DNA of 64,000 nt. Origin: Rhipicephalus microplus (Eukaryota > Arthropoda > Arachnida > Ixodida > Ixodidae). Shown here one piece after another: positions 11,362-24,540 of this stretch; the first letter of the stretch is position 1; each line of letters starts with the position of its first letter. Below the pieces are notes generated by a model. That model saw nothing but the letters and a program-made list of their open reading frames with translations, had not been told where the DNA came from and made no database searches. The stretch is taken from assembly GCF_043290135.1 (NCBI RefSeq), contig NC_134710.1:202238692-202302691 (forward strand), given 5' to 3'. The translations under genes and the position numbers were made by a program.

Positions 11362-14300
11362 CCAAGGTTTACTGTTGCCCGAACTCGTAATATTGCAAGT
11401 GCTAAAGAAGCAACATGGTGATCTTTATGTATTGAATACCAACATTCTCAACAGCGGTATCACCATAAACGCAGCTGCCGAAGCATACACCGAAACGAAT
11501 TCTGCGTGCTTAGAGTTCGCCCTTGATTAGCCACTGCACCAGTGTTTTATACGAGCACTTTTCAATACTTGAAGTGAGACATATTTTAGTCACTGTTTTC
11601 AGCCTGTGAGCTTCCTCTCTATGCTATACTGCTTTGCACATGGTTGCTATCTATATATAGCGCAACTGCAGCTTACGTAGCTGCCTAGACAGTAATAATT
11701 TTTGTGGTTTAATTGTTACTTAGCATTTTTATGAACTTTGTAAGCAATGACGTTCCTGCATCGATGTAGTATCCGTCGATTCCGTTCAGGGGCGTCAACA
11801 AAACAAATTTTTCAGAGGGGGGGAGGTGTTCAGTTATGTTTGTGTATGTTCATGCTTGTGTTTGTATCTGTGCGTGTATTCATGCACAAGCAAAATTGAA
11901 AATTTCGGGAGGGAGTGTTTCTAACCCACCCACCCCTCATCTCCATCTTGGCTACGCTTCTGATTGCGTTCATGCATCAGCTCACATCATATTGAGCGTT
12001 TAACCTGGTTTGATTCGTTTTCAGAAATGTGGGCTTGACTTGATCACCGAGTATACAGCCCACAACGTTTTTGTCCGGTAGAGAAACCATTTTTCTGTCA
12101 CATTACGTCCGTTATGATGTAAAAGCTCTCGGTCGAATGTGGTTGCTTGTTTGTGTTGCGGAACACTCATGACCAAGTCTGAGGACTTCAGTGCTCTAAG
12201 CGCTCTAGCTGAGAAAATTCTCTGGAGTTTGCGTCAGTGCTGTGCTTCCCGTTATCCTGCAGAGTCAATTGGACAGGCATTGAAGGCGGTGAAAGGTACA
12301 AGGGGAAAAGAGTCAAAAGGTAGGTAGACAGACATCACAGTGTGCACGTGGCTGTGGATTCCTATGTGCGACGCCTCGACGCACCGAAATGCGCGACAGA
12401 CCGAGGGCCAAACGCCCAACAGCGTTATTAACTCAATCACGGCTCGTTAACTATGTCTGATTATTCTTTTAGAGCAAGTGCTCAATTACTGAAAATGAAT
12501 GCACCGTATTTATTAACCATTTTGCAAATTTTTCGGTACCCGGAGGTGAAACAATAAAACATTCAGCGAAGCTCCTCTTTTATTCAGAACTATTAGAGTG
12601 AAAGGGCAGTGGCGCTCGGCTGTCGTGTGTTTGCTGCGAAGTGAAGCATACGCGCTGGAAATCCCTTCCAACATGCACGAAGCCTGTCCCCGGCATGCCC
12701 GGTTGGAAGCACGCCTGTCACGAAGAGGATACCTTCTGCATGCCACGACTTGTGCACACCTGTTTGCACGATTCATTTCACTGTTGTGGAAATTTTTCGA
12801 AAATGTGAAGGATGCTTTTTCTCAAGGTTGCATGGACGATCTTCACTGTGTGAAACTGTAATTGGTCTCTCACTTTTTTTTCTTCAGCCCTCAGATATGA
12901 TACGTACAGCTTTTGTTCTTTGTGGGATATTAGGTAGTACCCCCTCTCTCACGCTTGCCTACTTTTGAAAAATTTCCCCAAGTGGAGTTATTTGTCAAGA
13001 TGACAAGTGCACAAGCGCCAAACAAATCGTGGCCTTTTTCGCTTCATCGACAGAAGAACGAAGAACGCATGCGAGCCGCACGGAAAGGATACTAGCGGCT
13101 CGTGTGGCTGCAAGGAAGTGAGCCGATTAGTCAAGCGGAGAAACGGCGGCTCTTGCGCGTATCGAGCGCACCGTCGATCGACTTGCGTGACCTCGGGCAA
13201 CCGCGCTTTCTTATCCGTGGCTCTATCTGTCTCTCGTTAGTGTAAGACCAGTCACGTCGAGTGAAACGTGACGTGAACGTCAAGTAGGCGACAGCCCCAT
13301 AGACTCGTGCGTGTGCGGCCCAGCGATAACCTTCCACACAAGCCATTTGGCTTACAGGGTTTCCCTGCAGTGAATGATACTGTCTAGCCCACTATAATGT
13401 GACCGAGGTCCTGGGTGAGAGCATGAGGGACGCGGGCTGCTCTTCAATCTTCAGCCATGCTGGTCACGCAGTCACCTGTTGACTGTGCGAATGAGGCACC
13501 CTAGAAGTCGTTCGCGCAGAGGCACCGAGCCAGCAAACCATGGTTGAGGGTCATGGGAACGGATGTCTTATAACTGTAGAACACAACCGTTATCTCTGGT
13601 CAGGAGATGGTCACACAGCGCAGAGGATATCCGTTTGTGGGTGAGGCTTAAAAGAGCTATGACGAAATTTCCGACTAGGAATGCCCGGGTATGTCAATGA
13701 CGTGCCGTCACTTCAGATCGGTTTTGATGCCTGATACTCCGGGGCGGTTAAACATGAATACAAATTTAAGTACACGGGCATTTTTGCATTACGTCCTCTT
13801 TTAAGTGCCACCGCGGCCTGGGATTGTACGTTGGAAGTTGTGGTAAACTAAACAACGCCGCTGATACAATATGTAGGATACCGCAAAGATAAAACCTGAG
13901 AAATATAAGGAGTGATCTGTCGACGAACGTGGAATAATATGCAATATATAATAAGCAACTTTAAGAACTGAACGCCAGGCCTATTTCAGGTTGCCTGCGT
14001 ATCAGTTGGACTTGTCGTTATACTTTCGTCGTCATTGCACGTTTCCTCATTTAAACGTCGTTTGTCAACACGTAGCTTTAGGTGAATGTGGTTGCACGAT
14101 AGCACGCTGCATGCATGGTATACTGCTCGGTGTTCGTCACTACCACAAGTTTCAAGTTGTGCACGGTTGACTGATGAATATTTCTTCTGAGGGCATTTTA
14201 CTTGCAGGGCCTGAAGAGTGAAACTTGATCATTTCTTTGTATGTGAAATATCGTTTGTTAATTCGGTCGCTGCAGTCAGCGGCAGGCTGCCTTCATAAGC

Positions 14301-15042
14301 AATTTTGTGGAGTATAAGCGGCACAGAAGCTATGTTTGATGTCAGAGTGAGTGATGCATGCGACAACGCGTTCTCGAAAGGTGTTCAAATATCCTCGCAT
14401 CAATGTACCCCACTGAGTGGTATTAGGCATGGAAAGTTTTAAGCATTAACAAGGCAGCGATTGTAAAGTTGAAAGCAAATAACGAGCTCTGCAAATTCCT
14501 TAATAGTATGTGGATATATAACTCATTATGATATATAACAATATATAACGTTAAAGACACTAAATGAAGTCTTTGGCAAAAATAAAAAAATGAAGAGAAG
14601 CAGAGGAAGAGCAGGGTATTCATGTGACATGCGACAAAAAATAATAAAGACGGCTCATAAATTTACGATTACGGGACGTGTGTCTCTGGAACCATTCATA
14701 TTAAGGCCTACAGAAAATATGATCAGTCGTCACTAGTCATTGCGTGGCACTCTTTGCGCACATTTTCGTGCGCAATCCATGCCACGTCATTACTTTTTTG
14801 TTCTACACATAGTCCGACCAGCGGCATCTGAAAGCTAAATCCTGACTGCAGCGATGAACCTAAAAGGTATTGTCGACGACGCTGACCCACGCGTTTCAAA
14901 ACATTGGCCGCGCACTTATAATTGCAAGCAGTGTGCGTCATTACCATTGGCTGCGGCGCCTACTGGGCACGTTGCTTATGGATGTCTTGGCTTGCCTATG
15001 CTGAAAGCGCATTGCGAAACGTATGTGGGTGGTGGCTCGCAG
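11362..15042. other. Unassigned DNA upstream of the Spätzle-like exons
   Basis: I find no recognisable domain. A GC-richer patch at about 13000-13350 has CpG-rich sequence on both strands and could hold a promoter or first exon of the downstream gene, but no start, signal peptide or splice pair can be assigned with confidence. Confidence 0.35.
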
Positions 15043-15222
15043 GGAACGCATCGACATGTTCATCGACGAGAACAAGGCGCTTATTCGGCGAATGTTCGGC
15101 GAGTACTCGTCGCCCGACGAGGACGGTGGCCACCGGGACCACTATGAGACGTATGACGGGAAGACCATCCACACCAGGACAGAGAGGTCTCGCTCCTCAT
15201 TCGCCGGTGCATCGTCCAACAA
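15043..15222 (+). CDS. Spätzle-like gene, prodomain exon (partial gene)
   Basis: This exon reads in frame as an acidic, charged segment (ERIDMFIDENKALIRRMF) with high GC at third positions, unlike the surrounding DNA. It ends at a good donor, AA|GTGAGT (15223). Its final two bases combine with the first base of the next exon to give Lys, followed directly by VDACESAVEIV. This exact phase match is the main reason I accept it. The acceptor at 15041-15042 (CTCGCAG) has a poor pyrimidine tract, so the start is less certain. An RTER (R-x-x-R) motif at 15176-15187 is a plausible proprotein-cleavage site before the cystine-knot domain. Signal peptide and 5' exons are not seen. Confidence 0.6.
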
Positions 15223-17914
15223 GTGAGTCTTTGGCGGCGATTCGGATCGCGGAAAGCTGTGCTCTGGGAGAGTGCTTTCTTCTAGATAATAATAATTTTG
15301 GGCTCAGGTTCAACGTTCGAAAACCACGATACGATCATTAGGGCACCATAGTGGAGAGCTACGGAATTTTACACACACGGGGGGCCTCAAGCGTCTTCGC
15401 CCCTATTGAAAATGCGGCTGCCATGGGCCGGGATTTGATGGTGCTACCTTCGGGTCAGCTACCATAACCGTAGCGGCTCTTTGTCTGTTTCCTCCCCCAC
15501 TCATACTGAAAAAATAAAATAGCAATAACAGCAATTATTACGATATGTATACCACCCTCGAAAACACACAGACACATTATACTTCACAAAAGTGACAAAC
15601 TACTTTATAAAATATGTTGCAACTTAGCTAGTATGAAAGCAGCTTTTCCGAAAACCTGCTTTCCTTAAAGGAAAGCTGAAGCACTTTTCTAAAAAAATGA
15701 CTTAGGGGCGTGTAAGCACAGTTTGGTCCATGCTGAATTAGAAAACCGATGTGATAGTTCTCAAAAGTGAACGCCAATAGCACTTTTTAGTGAAAAAACA
15801 GTGGCCGTGGCCGCCGGGCTTCTTGAGACGCTGAGCGAACACGGTGACGTCATTCTCGGCATTCCACGTCATCTGCAACAGCAGCACTGATGAAGTGTGG
15901 CCTCTTTGATTAGTTCCGGCAACGGTGCGTCATGGGTTAGTCACGGAGACTCGCTCCGGGCCAGAGAAAACGAAGATGACGTACGTTTCCACGCCCACAC
16001 TTTCAGCGGGCTCGTGGGACCGGGGCAAGACAAGCTTTTATTTCGCCTGTTCTTAATATCCTGCTGCTACAAACGCGAAAACAATTACGAAATCGTCAAC
16101 AATAACATCTGTCCTTCCTAAACACAAAGTTTGATTGAATTCTAAAACTTCTTCAGCTTTCCTTTAACGTACAATGATTCACAACCACGACTTTCACTCG
16201 GGGGAATGTTCGTTGCGTCCCCGTTCACCGCGCATTTCAGGTCTCTCATGTAAAGCGTTAAAGAAAAGAAAAAAACACGCGCTTATAGCGCAAATACAAC
16301 AAAGTCGTTGTTATTGAGCAACTCGCTGTTCGTTGTCATGTTGAGCCGCTAAACATATTTAGGGGTTTATTAAACTTGCGAAGTATTGAATAATTTATCT
16401 GATAACACTTTTAACAAGAAATTAAAAGCAAAACCTAAATAAGAAGTTACATAGCGTAATCTGAATCAAGTCCTATTGTTCTGCTTTTTCCGCATATCCA
16501 CGAATAAATTAAGTATTTATTGACGTGTAATATAATGCCTTCTTTATCGAGGTATGAGAGGAATATGGAGGCTGCACGCTAAATTGCAGTGCTCGTTGGA
16601 AGTCTGCTGGCCTCAGAAGATGGAAAACAATCATTAGCAGCATCGTTAATTCATCAGTAAAATGCATTGAGTTAACATCAACGTCGCAGTAAGTGTGCAG
16701 TGCCTCATAGAGCATGTGATAGTGTCGGCAGCAAGTTGACAGTATTGACTACGTGTGCTTCAACGCTATAAAGACAATTCACTAGGGCTTGGTTATTCTA
16801 TGAGGAGTCATGTTGAACCGAGTGCTCGCAAAGTAAGCAACACTCCACAAGAAGCGCAAAACCGCCCGCGGAGCGGCTGAATGTCGTCATATTTCTTTGT
16901 GACACTCCACTGCTAGAATTCACAGAAGGTGTGTTTCCCACACCTTTGTTAGGTGTGGGAAGGTGTGAAGCGGTTCCGGAACATTTGTTTCCGGAACCGC
17001 TCTTCTCTTTGATGTCCGTGAAAGTTGTACCTCTTATTTTTTTCTTCCATTGTTTGCTGCGTCGTTCTCTATTTCAATTGAACCACCTTTGTAAGCCTCG
17101 AGGCTTTGGCTCCGTAGGTAAGTGCCGGTAACAAATAGCTGTTATGTACCTTCCTTTTCAGGAACATTGGTACGTAGCGAACACTCACTTTCAATGATTA
17201 AGATAAGAAATCACAGTTGAAGCCAGTAGCTACGATAAGCTCTTACAGAAAAAAATTGAAATTACCAAGACACGCACAGATATGAAATCTACCTGCTATA
17301 CCTGTGTAATCATTATAAGGTCATCAACTTGAACAAGTTCATACTGCCACATATTTAACTACTACCATCAGTGCACTTTTGTGATTACCGTATGGAAGAG
17401 TGGTTCTTTCTTCTGTGACGCAGCGTGACAGGAAAGGCCCTCAGTGAAGAAAGTACTGGGCACAGTAGATAGGACAGAAGGAGTGGAAGACTGTAAAGAC
17501 ACGGCATGCGCCTAGCTTGTAAATATTGATGGCAGCAATCATATAAGACAAATTCATATTTTTGTTTTGCTTTTACGACGCCAGACCCTAATGCCATTCA
17601 TGGAAGGGTTCTCTTTGTCACCATGTAGCACTCTCGTGAAATTATGTTTCATGGAAATATGTAGTCCTCTTTTTCGCCTAACTTTGCGTAACGGATATCT
17701 TTACGTGAATTGGAGTTTATATTTATAATTCACATCTATAAGAATGGAGCTTCGAGGAAGAAAAAAAGAACAACCTCTTAAGGTCAAGTAGCTTCGCTTA
17801 AAGCAATCAAAATTAGGCACGAGATAATTTAAGTATGAAGATGTAATCACGCATATAAACTGTAACAACATGTTGAACACTACTGAGCCGAGCTGCTTAC
17901 CTCTTCTCTCACAG
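15223..17914 (+). other. Intron of Spätzle-like gene
   Basis: The intron goes from a GTGAGT donor to a CTCTTCTCTCACAG acceptor. It contains no gene. Two adjacent perfect hairpins lie at 16935-17001. Confidence 0.6.
16935..17001. repeat. Two adjacent perfect hairpins
   Basis: Hairpin 1 pairs 16935-16945 with 16951-16961 (11 bp) around a 5-nt loop. Hairpin 2 pairs 16969-16981 with 16989-17001 (13 bp) around a 7-nt loop. Only 7 nt separate them. No flanking repeat explains them. Confidence 0.7.
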
Positions 17915-18040
17915 AGTGGATGCCTGCGAGTCGGCTGTGGAAATTGTCACACCATACTGGGCATCGAACAGCGCTGGCAAGATTCGAGCCATTGTCAACA
18001 CGCAGCACTTGCAGCAGGCGATACAGCAAGAAGTCTGCCA
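17915..18040 (+). CDS. Spätzle-like gene, cystine-knot exon 1
   Basis: The exon encodes the first half of a Spätzle domain: VDACESAVEIVTPYWASNSA followed by GKIRAIVNTQHLQQAI and QEVC. Spätzle proteins are secreted, disulphide-linked dimeric cytokines that activate Toll receptors in immunity and dorsoventral patterning. Two cysteines of the knot are here. The splice sites are clear: a pyrimidine-rich acceptor ending CACAG (AG at 17913-17914) and the donor CCA|GTACGT at 18041. The 126 nt keep phase with both neighbours. Among insect paralogues it reminds me most of the Spz6/Spz3 type, but I cannot assign a paralogue without alignment, so no numbered symbol is given. Confidence 0.88.
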
Positions 18041-21000
18041 GTACGTATACCTCAAAGATACTGTTTTCTATTTTAGGGCGTAGCGTAGCGCCTTTCACAT
18101 CGCAATAGGTGACAATTTATTTTGTAATGCACGCTACCATTAGCATAGTAAGCGATTGTCGTAGCAGTTTGATTTTATATACACTACATACACCATGAGT
18201 ACACCTCCTCTGAGCAATACAGGGGTCAGTCAGATGCGCAAGTTGCGCGTGTATGATATCATTTTGTTCTCCTGCTCCAAGCTACTCCAAAAGGATAAAG
18301 ATAGCAAAACTTTTGTAGAACTCCTCCGATTTCAACCTCAAAAGCAAGATTTTTGATTTCCATGTCAGCTTCAGTGGCGAAGCAAGAATTTTTATTTACA
18401 TGTCAGCTTCAGTGGCCAAAAAAGGCTGAGTTGACTGCTTAAATTTGCAAAGAGTGCCAGGGATACGAAGCAAATGAGACATTTGCAGAATGTGCGGACG
18501 TGTCGAAGTTTCTTTCATGCACCTTTCTAAAATGAAAGCTCCAATGATGCTGCCAAACTCTCTCTGGGCAGTTATAAATATGTGTGCCCACCCAAAATGT
18601 GCTGCTGTCTTTCGAGCGTGCTTCAATTGTTTGGATGTGTGCTCCATCGACTGTCGCTCAGCAAAAACTGTCAAGTGGGATGCCTATAGCGGTGTTGGCC
18701 AACCGGTTCTCTGTTGTGCGTAGCGTGTCCTTCCATTCTCTGCAATTTTCGGGTCGATGCGGCTGCGCGTGGTCACTTGAGATCGTGAATGACAACCACA
18801 GTGTTATGTAGGCATAGCGGCCAACGTTCGCCTAGTCTAAGCGTATTTACAACTTGCTGGAACCGCTGCGAACACTGACGTGGTCGTGTCAAAGAGATTC
18901 CGAAGCTACGCGCGCATTCAACGCGCACTGACTTAGAGCAGCACTGCAGACAAAACCACGGTAGACGCGATCACGGATAGAAACGACACAGCTCTGAAGG
19001 CATACCCACGGGCGGAGCACACACACTGAAATCGGAAATGGCGCAACTGATGCACAGCATTGTCGCCACATTTGACAGCGAAAAAATTTCTGAGGTACAC
19101 CGCCAACACAGAGGGAGATTAAATGCAATAAATTTGTTACAGCAGGGAAGCGTTACAACTTTCTTGCGTTCGCTTGTGGTTGTGGTACGGCTTCAGCTTT
19201 GATACCTAGTGTTTAAAGTTGGTCATTAGACAAGCTTTGGCTCGCTAATTTCACTCTGCACACCTTGAGGGTTGTCTGAATATTGTATTTTCTCGTGTAT
19301 GACCCACCACAGCACGCAATTGGCATTCCACCCTCACCCTTTTGCCCAATAATAGGCAACCCTGGGGGAAAAATAAAAGATACACTTGTTGGGATCAAAG
19401 CCACTTTTCTTGCGTTACGGAGAAAGCGCGCCGGGAAGCCAACCTGCACACAGGAATTCACGTATAACGCACACCCCAAGTTCAGCTACAATTTTGGTAG
19501 ATGTCATACGACAGAAAATACATTCACTTGGTGTGCGGCTATGTGTACGTCTGAGTTATCAAAATTACAATGACAAAGACAATGGATGCACTTGCTGGAA
19601 CCAAAGAACAAACATAAAACCAATCATAATAAAATCTTGCTGACTTCACAAAACATCGCTGCGATACAATGCTGCGACAGCGAACTTTTTTGCGCGTCGC
19701 GGCAACGTTGTTGTAGCGGCACTTAGCTGTAGTCAGTGCGGCGAGGTTCCCTGTGCCCGCGCCGCACTCTCAAAGGGGCCCTGCAACACTCTTTAGCATG
19801 GTCAGAAAATGCTGCCGATCAATGGCACAGGATCCCGACAACAGGCGAGCCAAATATTACAGCACACAACGCGGCCTGGAATTCACAAGAAATTATCAAA
19901 GTGAGCTGAAAATTGCTGTTCTTCTCTCAGCAAATCACGTTATATGCCCAAAAAATCACACGTCAACGACCTACCTATCAGCCATTAGCTGATTTGAACA
20001 TGGTGCGCTCGCTCGTTACAGAGATCACCGTGGGAGGCCGTTACTTGTCCACGCGTGCACGCGCAATCACACTGAGAAAGCCGCGCACTCAAACAAAAAA
20101 ATGAAAGAAGTGCTCAAAGTTACGAAGCGCGCGTGGCTTTTTTCTATGGCCCTGCCATCTCTCCCTTCTTAGCCTCGAGCACTTTCGTCGGGACGAGAGA
20201 ATAAATTGCAGCATGCGACAAACCTTTGTAACTCCACTCGCACTGGACGGATTCTTAATTTTTTTTTTTTGCGGCGTTGAATTCCTGAGGCAATGAGCTC
20301 TTCCAGTGAATTCATGCGATGGTTACTTCAAAAAGTGTTTCAGGGTCCCTTTAAAAGTGGTCCCGCACGGGGTGGCAGCGCGCTTGTATTGTCGCCTGTT
20401 AAAAGCGTGCAGTACTCATGACGCCACACCAACGCCGTGGCCGAGCAGAACGCTACAGACGCTTACCGTGATATTATCGTGATAAAGAGCAACACGGAAC
20501 TGCAGGAAGCGCTGATGGAAATTTAAAAAGTATATATGCAGACCCACAAAAAGCCAACGCTGTAATTTGCAAAAAATAAACATATCACTTCAAGCGAATA
20601 CTCTACTGGTACGTAACTAGTGTTATTCTGTAGTAATAATTCTTTTTTATTTTTATTTTTGAGAAAGTTTGACGCTTTTTTGTTCTTCAAATACTTATGA
20701 ACAAACTTATTTTCAGTTATTTTTAATGTTGTTTATTACGTAGGCTACATTTGAATTATATGTAGAGTTTAACGTCCCAAAACCACCCCATAAGATTATG
20801 CGAGACGCCGCGTGGAGGACTAGAAATTTTGACCACCTGGGGTTCTTTAATGCGCACCAAAATCTGAGCACATGGACCTACAGCATTTTCATCTCTATCA
20901 GAAATGCAGCCGCCGTAGCCCGGATTAGATCCCGCGACCTGCGGGTCGGCAGCTGAGCACCTTATCCACTAGACCACTGCGACGGGGCAAGCCTGCTAGA

Positions 21001-21365
21001 TTGGTCGTGTGGTATGTCGAATGGTAGTGTAGTTCATACCTGCAAGTGTTATGTTTAAAAAAAAACGATTTTCTACGAATGCTGTTTGATTGCTATGTGT
21101 ATTCTAAGCACATTAGAATATTTACTCGGAATCCTCCGAGTTTCTTCAAGTCTCTTAAGCTCCTAAGATGACATATTAAACGCTGCTAACGGCTCCAAAT
21201 CAAGAATATTCTGCTCCAAAATTTAAAATTTTATGACCCCAAAAGACAGCTCCCGATTAAATTTCAGTGTTTTCACACTTGAATAAAGGAACTCATGCTC
21301 GAAGAAAGCCCACCTTGTGCCTATAGAAAATTCTCTTTATTCAGCCCACTCTACAATGGTTTCAG
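18041..21365 (+). other. Intron of Spätzle-like gene (contains SINE)
   Basis: From the GTACGT donor to the TTTCAG acceptor. It hosts a minus-strand Ruka SINE at 20761-20987 and no other recognised element. Confidence 0.7.
20761..20987 (-). mobile_element. Ruka-type SINE, diverged copy
   Basis: The reverse complement of the tRNA-like head (A box near 20965, B box near 20925) and of the conserved body (GACCACCTGGGGTTCTTTAA) is present. It is more diverged than the 7226 and 42672 copies, has lost its CAAT-type tail, and shows no clear target duplication. It lies in the second intron of the Spätzle-like gene. Confidence 0.88.
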
Positions 21366-21534
21366 GTCCGTGCAGACCAAGAAGTGCAACAACGACTGCA
21401 GCTGCGAGCAGAAGTACAAGTGGCATAGGCTCCTGGCTTACGACCCGGATGACGACTGTAAAGGAATCTTCATGGACTGGTTCCTGTTCCCTTCGTGTTG
21501 TGTGTGCCGGTGTGCAAACCCCATAAAAAAGTGA
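21366..21534 (+). CDS. Spätzle-like gene, cystine-knot terminal exon
   Basis: The exon starts after TTTCAG (AG at 21364-21365). Its first base completes a Gln codon begun in the previous exon, giving QEVCQSVQTKKC across the junction. It encodes [19 protein letters not shown], then [24 protein letters not shown] and a short tail ending in TGA at 21532-21534. Eight cysteines, including the PSCCVCRC cluster, fit the C-terminal half of a Spätzle cystine knot. With the previous exon the domain is complete and has no damage, so the gene looks functional. No clear AATAAA was seen just downstream. Confidence 0.9.
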
Positions 21535-24500
21535 CGCGCAATGCTTCTCGTGACATGGCTGTTCCGTTGGATGGCATTTGAAAACCAATGAATGCCACTC
21601 AAAAGGAGTTGTGGTGTGCTGCTTCGAAAGGTCAACGCAGATCGCAAATCGCTCCCGTAAAAAAAAAGACAAAAATAGAAGAGACAGCGAAGATCTGTAG
21701 CTGACGAGAAAAACTCTGCGTGATGCATTGTTGCCGAAACAGCTGTGGTGATGTGATCATTCCGGGACGAACAGCCGAAGCAGCACGGATGTGGGACACC
21801 GTCAGCAAAACAAACTGTGCGTGCGCGTTCGACCACTGGGCAGCGTGTGTATACAGGACTGGAAGGCGCAGGAATGACCCGGGCCGAGTGACTCTCCGCG
21901 TGCGTCGGCCGCGCACCCGTGAATGAGCGTGCGCGTGTGTGGTGTGTGTGCGTGCGCGCGCGTGGGCACTTGAACGACTTCTAGCCTGCTGCATGGCGGC
22001 GACTGTGGCCCACTGTGCTTATGCGATCAGCGAGTGGTGCTCAGAGGACTGACTGTTCAAGAAAGATGCGGGAGGAGTATAAGTATTACACCCACGTAAT
22101 TTGTTCAAGAAAGCAGGGATTGCCCTGGCCTGAAGATCGACTGAGTGAGGTGGTCTTTTACCCCCTTAATCTTCCTCGTAAGGAACAGGCAGAGAGTATA
22201 TATTATATGCTTCAGCGTGGCATGCATGGCCATAGATGAGCCTGAGAAAAGAGAGCGTTTAATGATTACTTCAGGCAGGCATAGAGAGAAATAAATAAAA
22301 AGAAAGCTCACACTATTACTCAAAACGTGATAAGAATATTGACGAATGATGAAGTTGTACGAGTATGTGAAATGACCGGGCAAAATGCTAGAGAGAAAGG
22401 GTTTCGGGGAACTTATCGCTACCTTGGAAGACTTTATAGGTACATTTAGTTGCACACTCCAGAATATAATTCTGATTATTTTTCTAGCTTATCTGTAGCT
22501 AAACATAACCTTGGACTAGTAGATTTTAACATACTGCATTGATTGAAACAAATCACACAATTTGCACAAAACTTATGAAGAGGGTAAAATTAGCGCCGCT
22601 TTGTTCTACATTTTTTACTGCTAAGTTATTGATAATCGCTTTTGATAAATAGATGAATCGCGGTAAGAAAACGCAGTAGACTTCAAGACGATGTCAGCAA
22701 ATTTTGTTTGACTTATATGGCGTGAAATTCTTTCGCTGCCATCGCGAACACAATCGGCTATGCACACTTCATGAAAGTTTTTCGAATGCAGTTTTTTCTT
22801 TTTTGTTTATCCCTTGCGCAGTGAGAGGTGAGAAAGTGCTATATACATTACAAAATACCTTTCGCCCCCACTTTTAAGTAATGAGAGATCACAACTGCGC
22901 AATAGAGCATATGAAAGTTCGTTCATACAATTTGTGTTCGCGATTATTTCAACTCGTTCTTTTGCTGCAGTTCATGTTCTCTTCGTTTCTAGCAAGGAAC
23001 GGTTGACTGGGATATTATGAAGTTTAGTGGAATGTTCTGTTTTATGAAAACATGAATGGAAAATTAATAAAAAAGAAATAAAATGCATTTTGCGCTCTTC
23101 CCTCAGCATCTGAGAGGGGGCGGAATCTCGTTGCTTGCAAGCTCCCTCAATACTGCGTGCGAGGACATACCGTGGCACCGCCATGCGCAGGCATCCTCGT
23201 GACGCTCAAGGTTTCGTTGCTCCACCAGCACTCTCCTGCTTACGCAGCAGCTTTAGCGTCTTTTTTCAGATGCGAAGCATGTCTTTGTCTAGTCTGTGAA
23301 ACGCTGTCCCTCCGTCCACACCGCTAATCTCGCCGCACGTGTTGGAGCGGTGCCAACTGCCAAGTAGCTCACGCCCTCCTAGCAGTGCACGGTGACGTCT
23401 CTCTCACTCGCCTGCCGCACGCTCACCGCGTGTCAGCTCTCTCTCGCTTCACCTTCTCCACCACACGCAATGCTCGAGCCCAATTCTCACGTGGGCACCA
23501 TCTCACCCGCACCACCTCTCTCCATCTGTCGGCGAGAAGAAGCCGTGATCTGGTGGGTGCGCACACTGCGCGTGTGTCGAGAATCTCGCGACGGCGACAA
23601 TGTGAACATCGCGCCGCTGCTTGCCGCGCGATCGCGGCAATGCGCGGGACGCCGTCGCGGCATGCTGCCCGCTAGTGTGCGCGCGTACCTTTCCCGGCTG
23701 TCGCCGGCGTTGCGAGGGTTAGCGATGCCAATCGCGTTCGTGAATTGCGGCGTGAACACCGACGAGGCGCGAGCAGGGAAGCCGAACACAAGCGCCGGCT
23801 GTGAAAGACCACCGAGAACACTCATCGCGTTCCAGAATACAGACGGCGCGCGGGTAACACTGATGACACCCGAGCGAAGGAAGTCGAGTGCAAAAGTTTT
23901 CAACGCGTCCCGCCTCCGGTGTCTATGCGTTTCGAACAAACGTGTACTCGAGTAAACGCTAATCCGAGCTTCGCTTCAAACCGTTCTTCCAGCACCCGCG
24001 TCGACGCCTTGCGCACCGCAGCTGCTTCGCATCCCATCAGGATTCCCTTTGGGGAGGTAGTCCATAGTTTTTTTTTTCCACTAATATCGTGCTAGCTTAC
24101 TTCCACTGATTCAGTGAAGTAATGCTGCGGCTTCATCGCTGTCTGTAGGAAATGGTGAAAAACTGCTTAAAAAAACATTACGTTCTTCTAAAGCCTGAAG
24201 CGCAACACCTTGACAGACTGCGTCGTCTGCTATGGCCAGCGATACGAAGGCCACGCGGGCCAAACATGCTAACTTTCGTGTCTGTTTTGTGTCGAATGCT
24301 ATTTTCGTGCTACTTTTTGTGTTAAATTGAAACTAAGCATGAATGGACTTTCGCGATTGCCTGCGCAAATGAAACACTTTTTTTCTGCAAGAAATGCATG
24401 CAACTGTGTAACTTGATTAATTATAGGTTTGCATCTTAAAATGGGCTTCGATTGCCACGGCAAGCATACGCAAATAATCTTTAGCCCGCAAAACCCCCAT

Positions 24501-24540
24501 GAAGCCGGCAAGTACTGCTGACTGGGCGAGATGGTGCATA
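21535..24540. other. Downstream of Spätzle-like gene; GC-rich open block
   Basis: Mostly unassigned. A purine/pyrimidine alternating GT/GC tract lies at 21925-21965. A GC-rich block at 23269-24034 is bounded by an 11-nt inverted repeat (GATGCGAAGCA at 23269 and its complement at 24024). It holds an unbroken 187-codon open frame at 23392-23955 with no recognisable domain. It could be a non-autonomous DNA transposon or composition-driven openness. Confidence 0.35.

Noticed and set aside
13007..13346. Basic GC-rich open frames as first exon of the Spätzle-like gene
   Set aside because: No signal peptide and no donor that fits the phase of the 15043 exon.
14165..15900. Additional hammerhead cores (CTGATGA near 14170 and 15887)
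   Set aside because: No GAAA with a pairing stem II downstream at either site.
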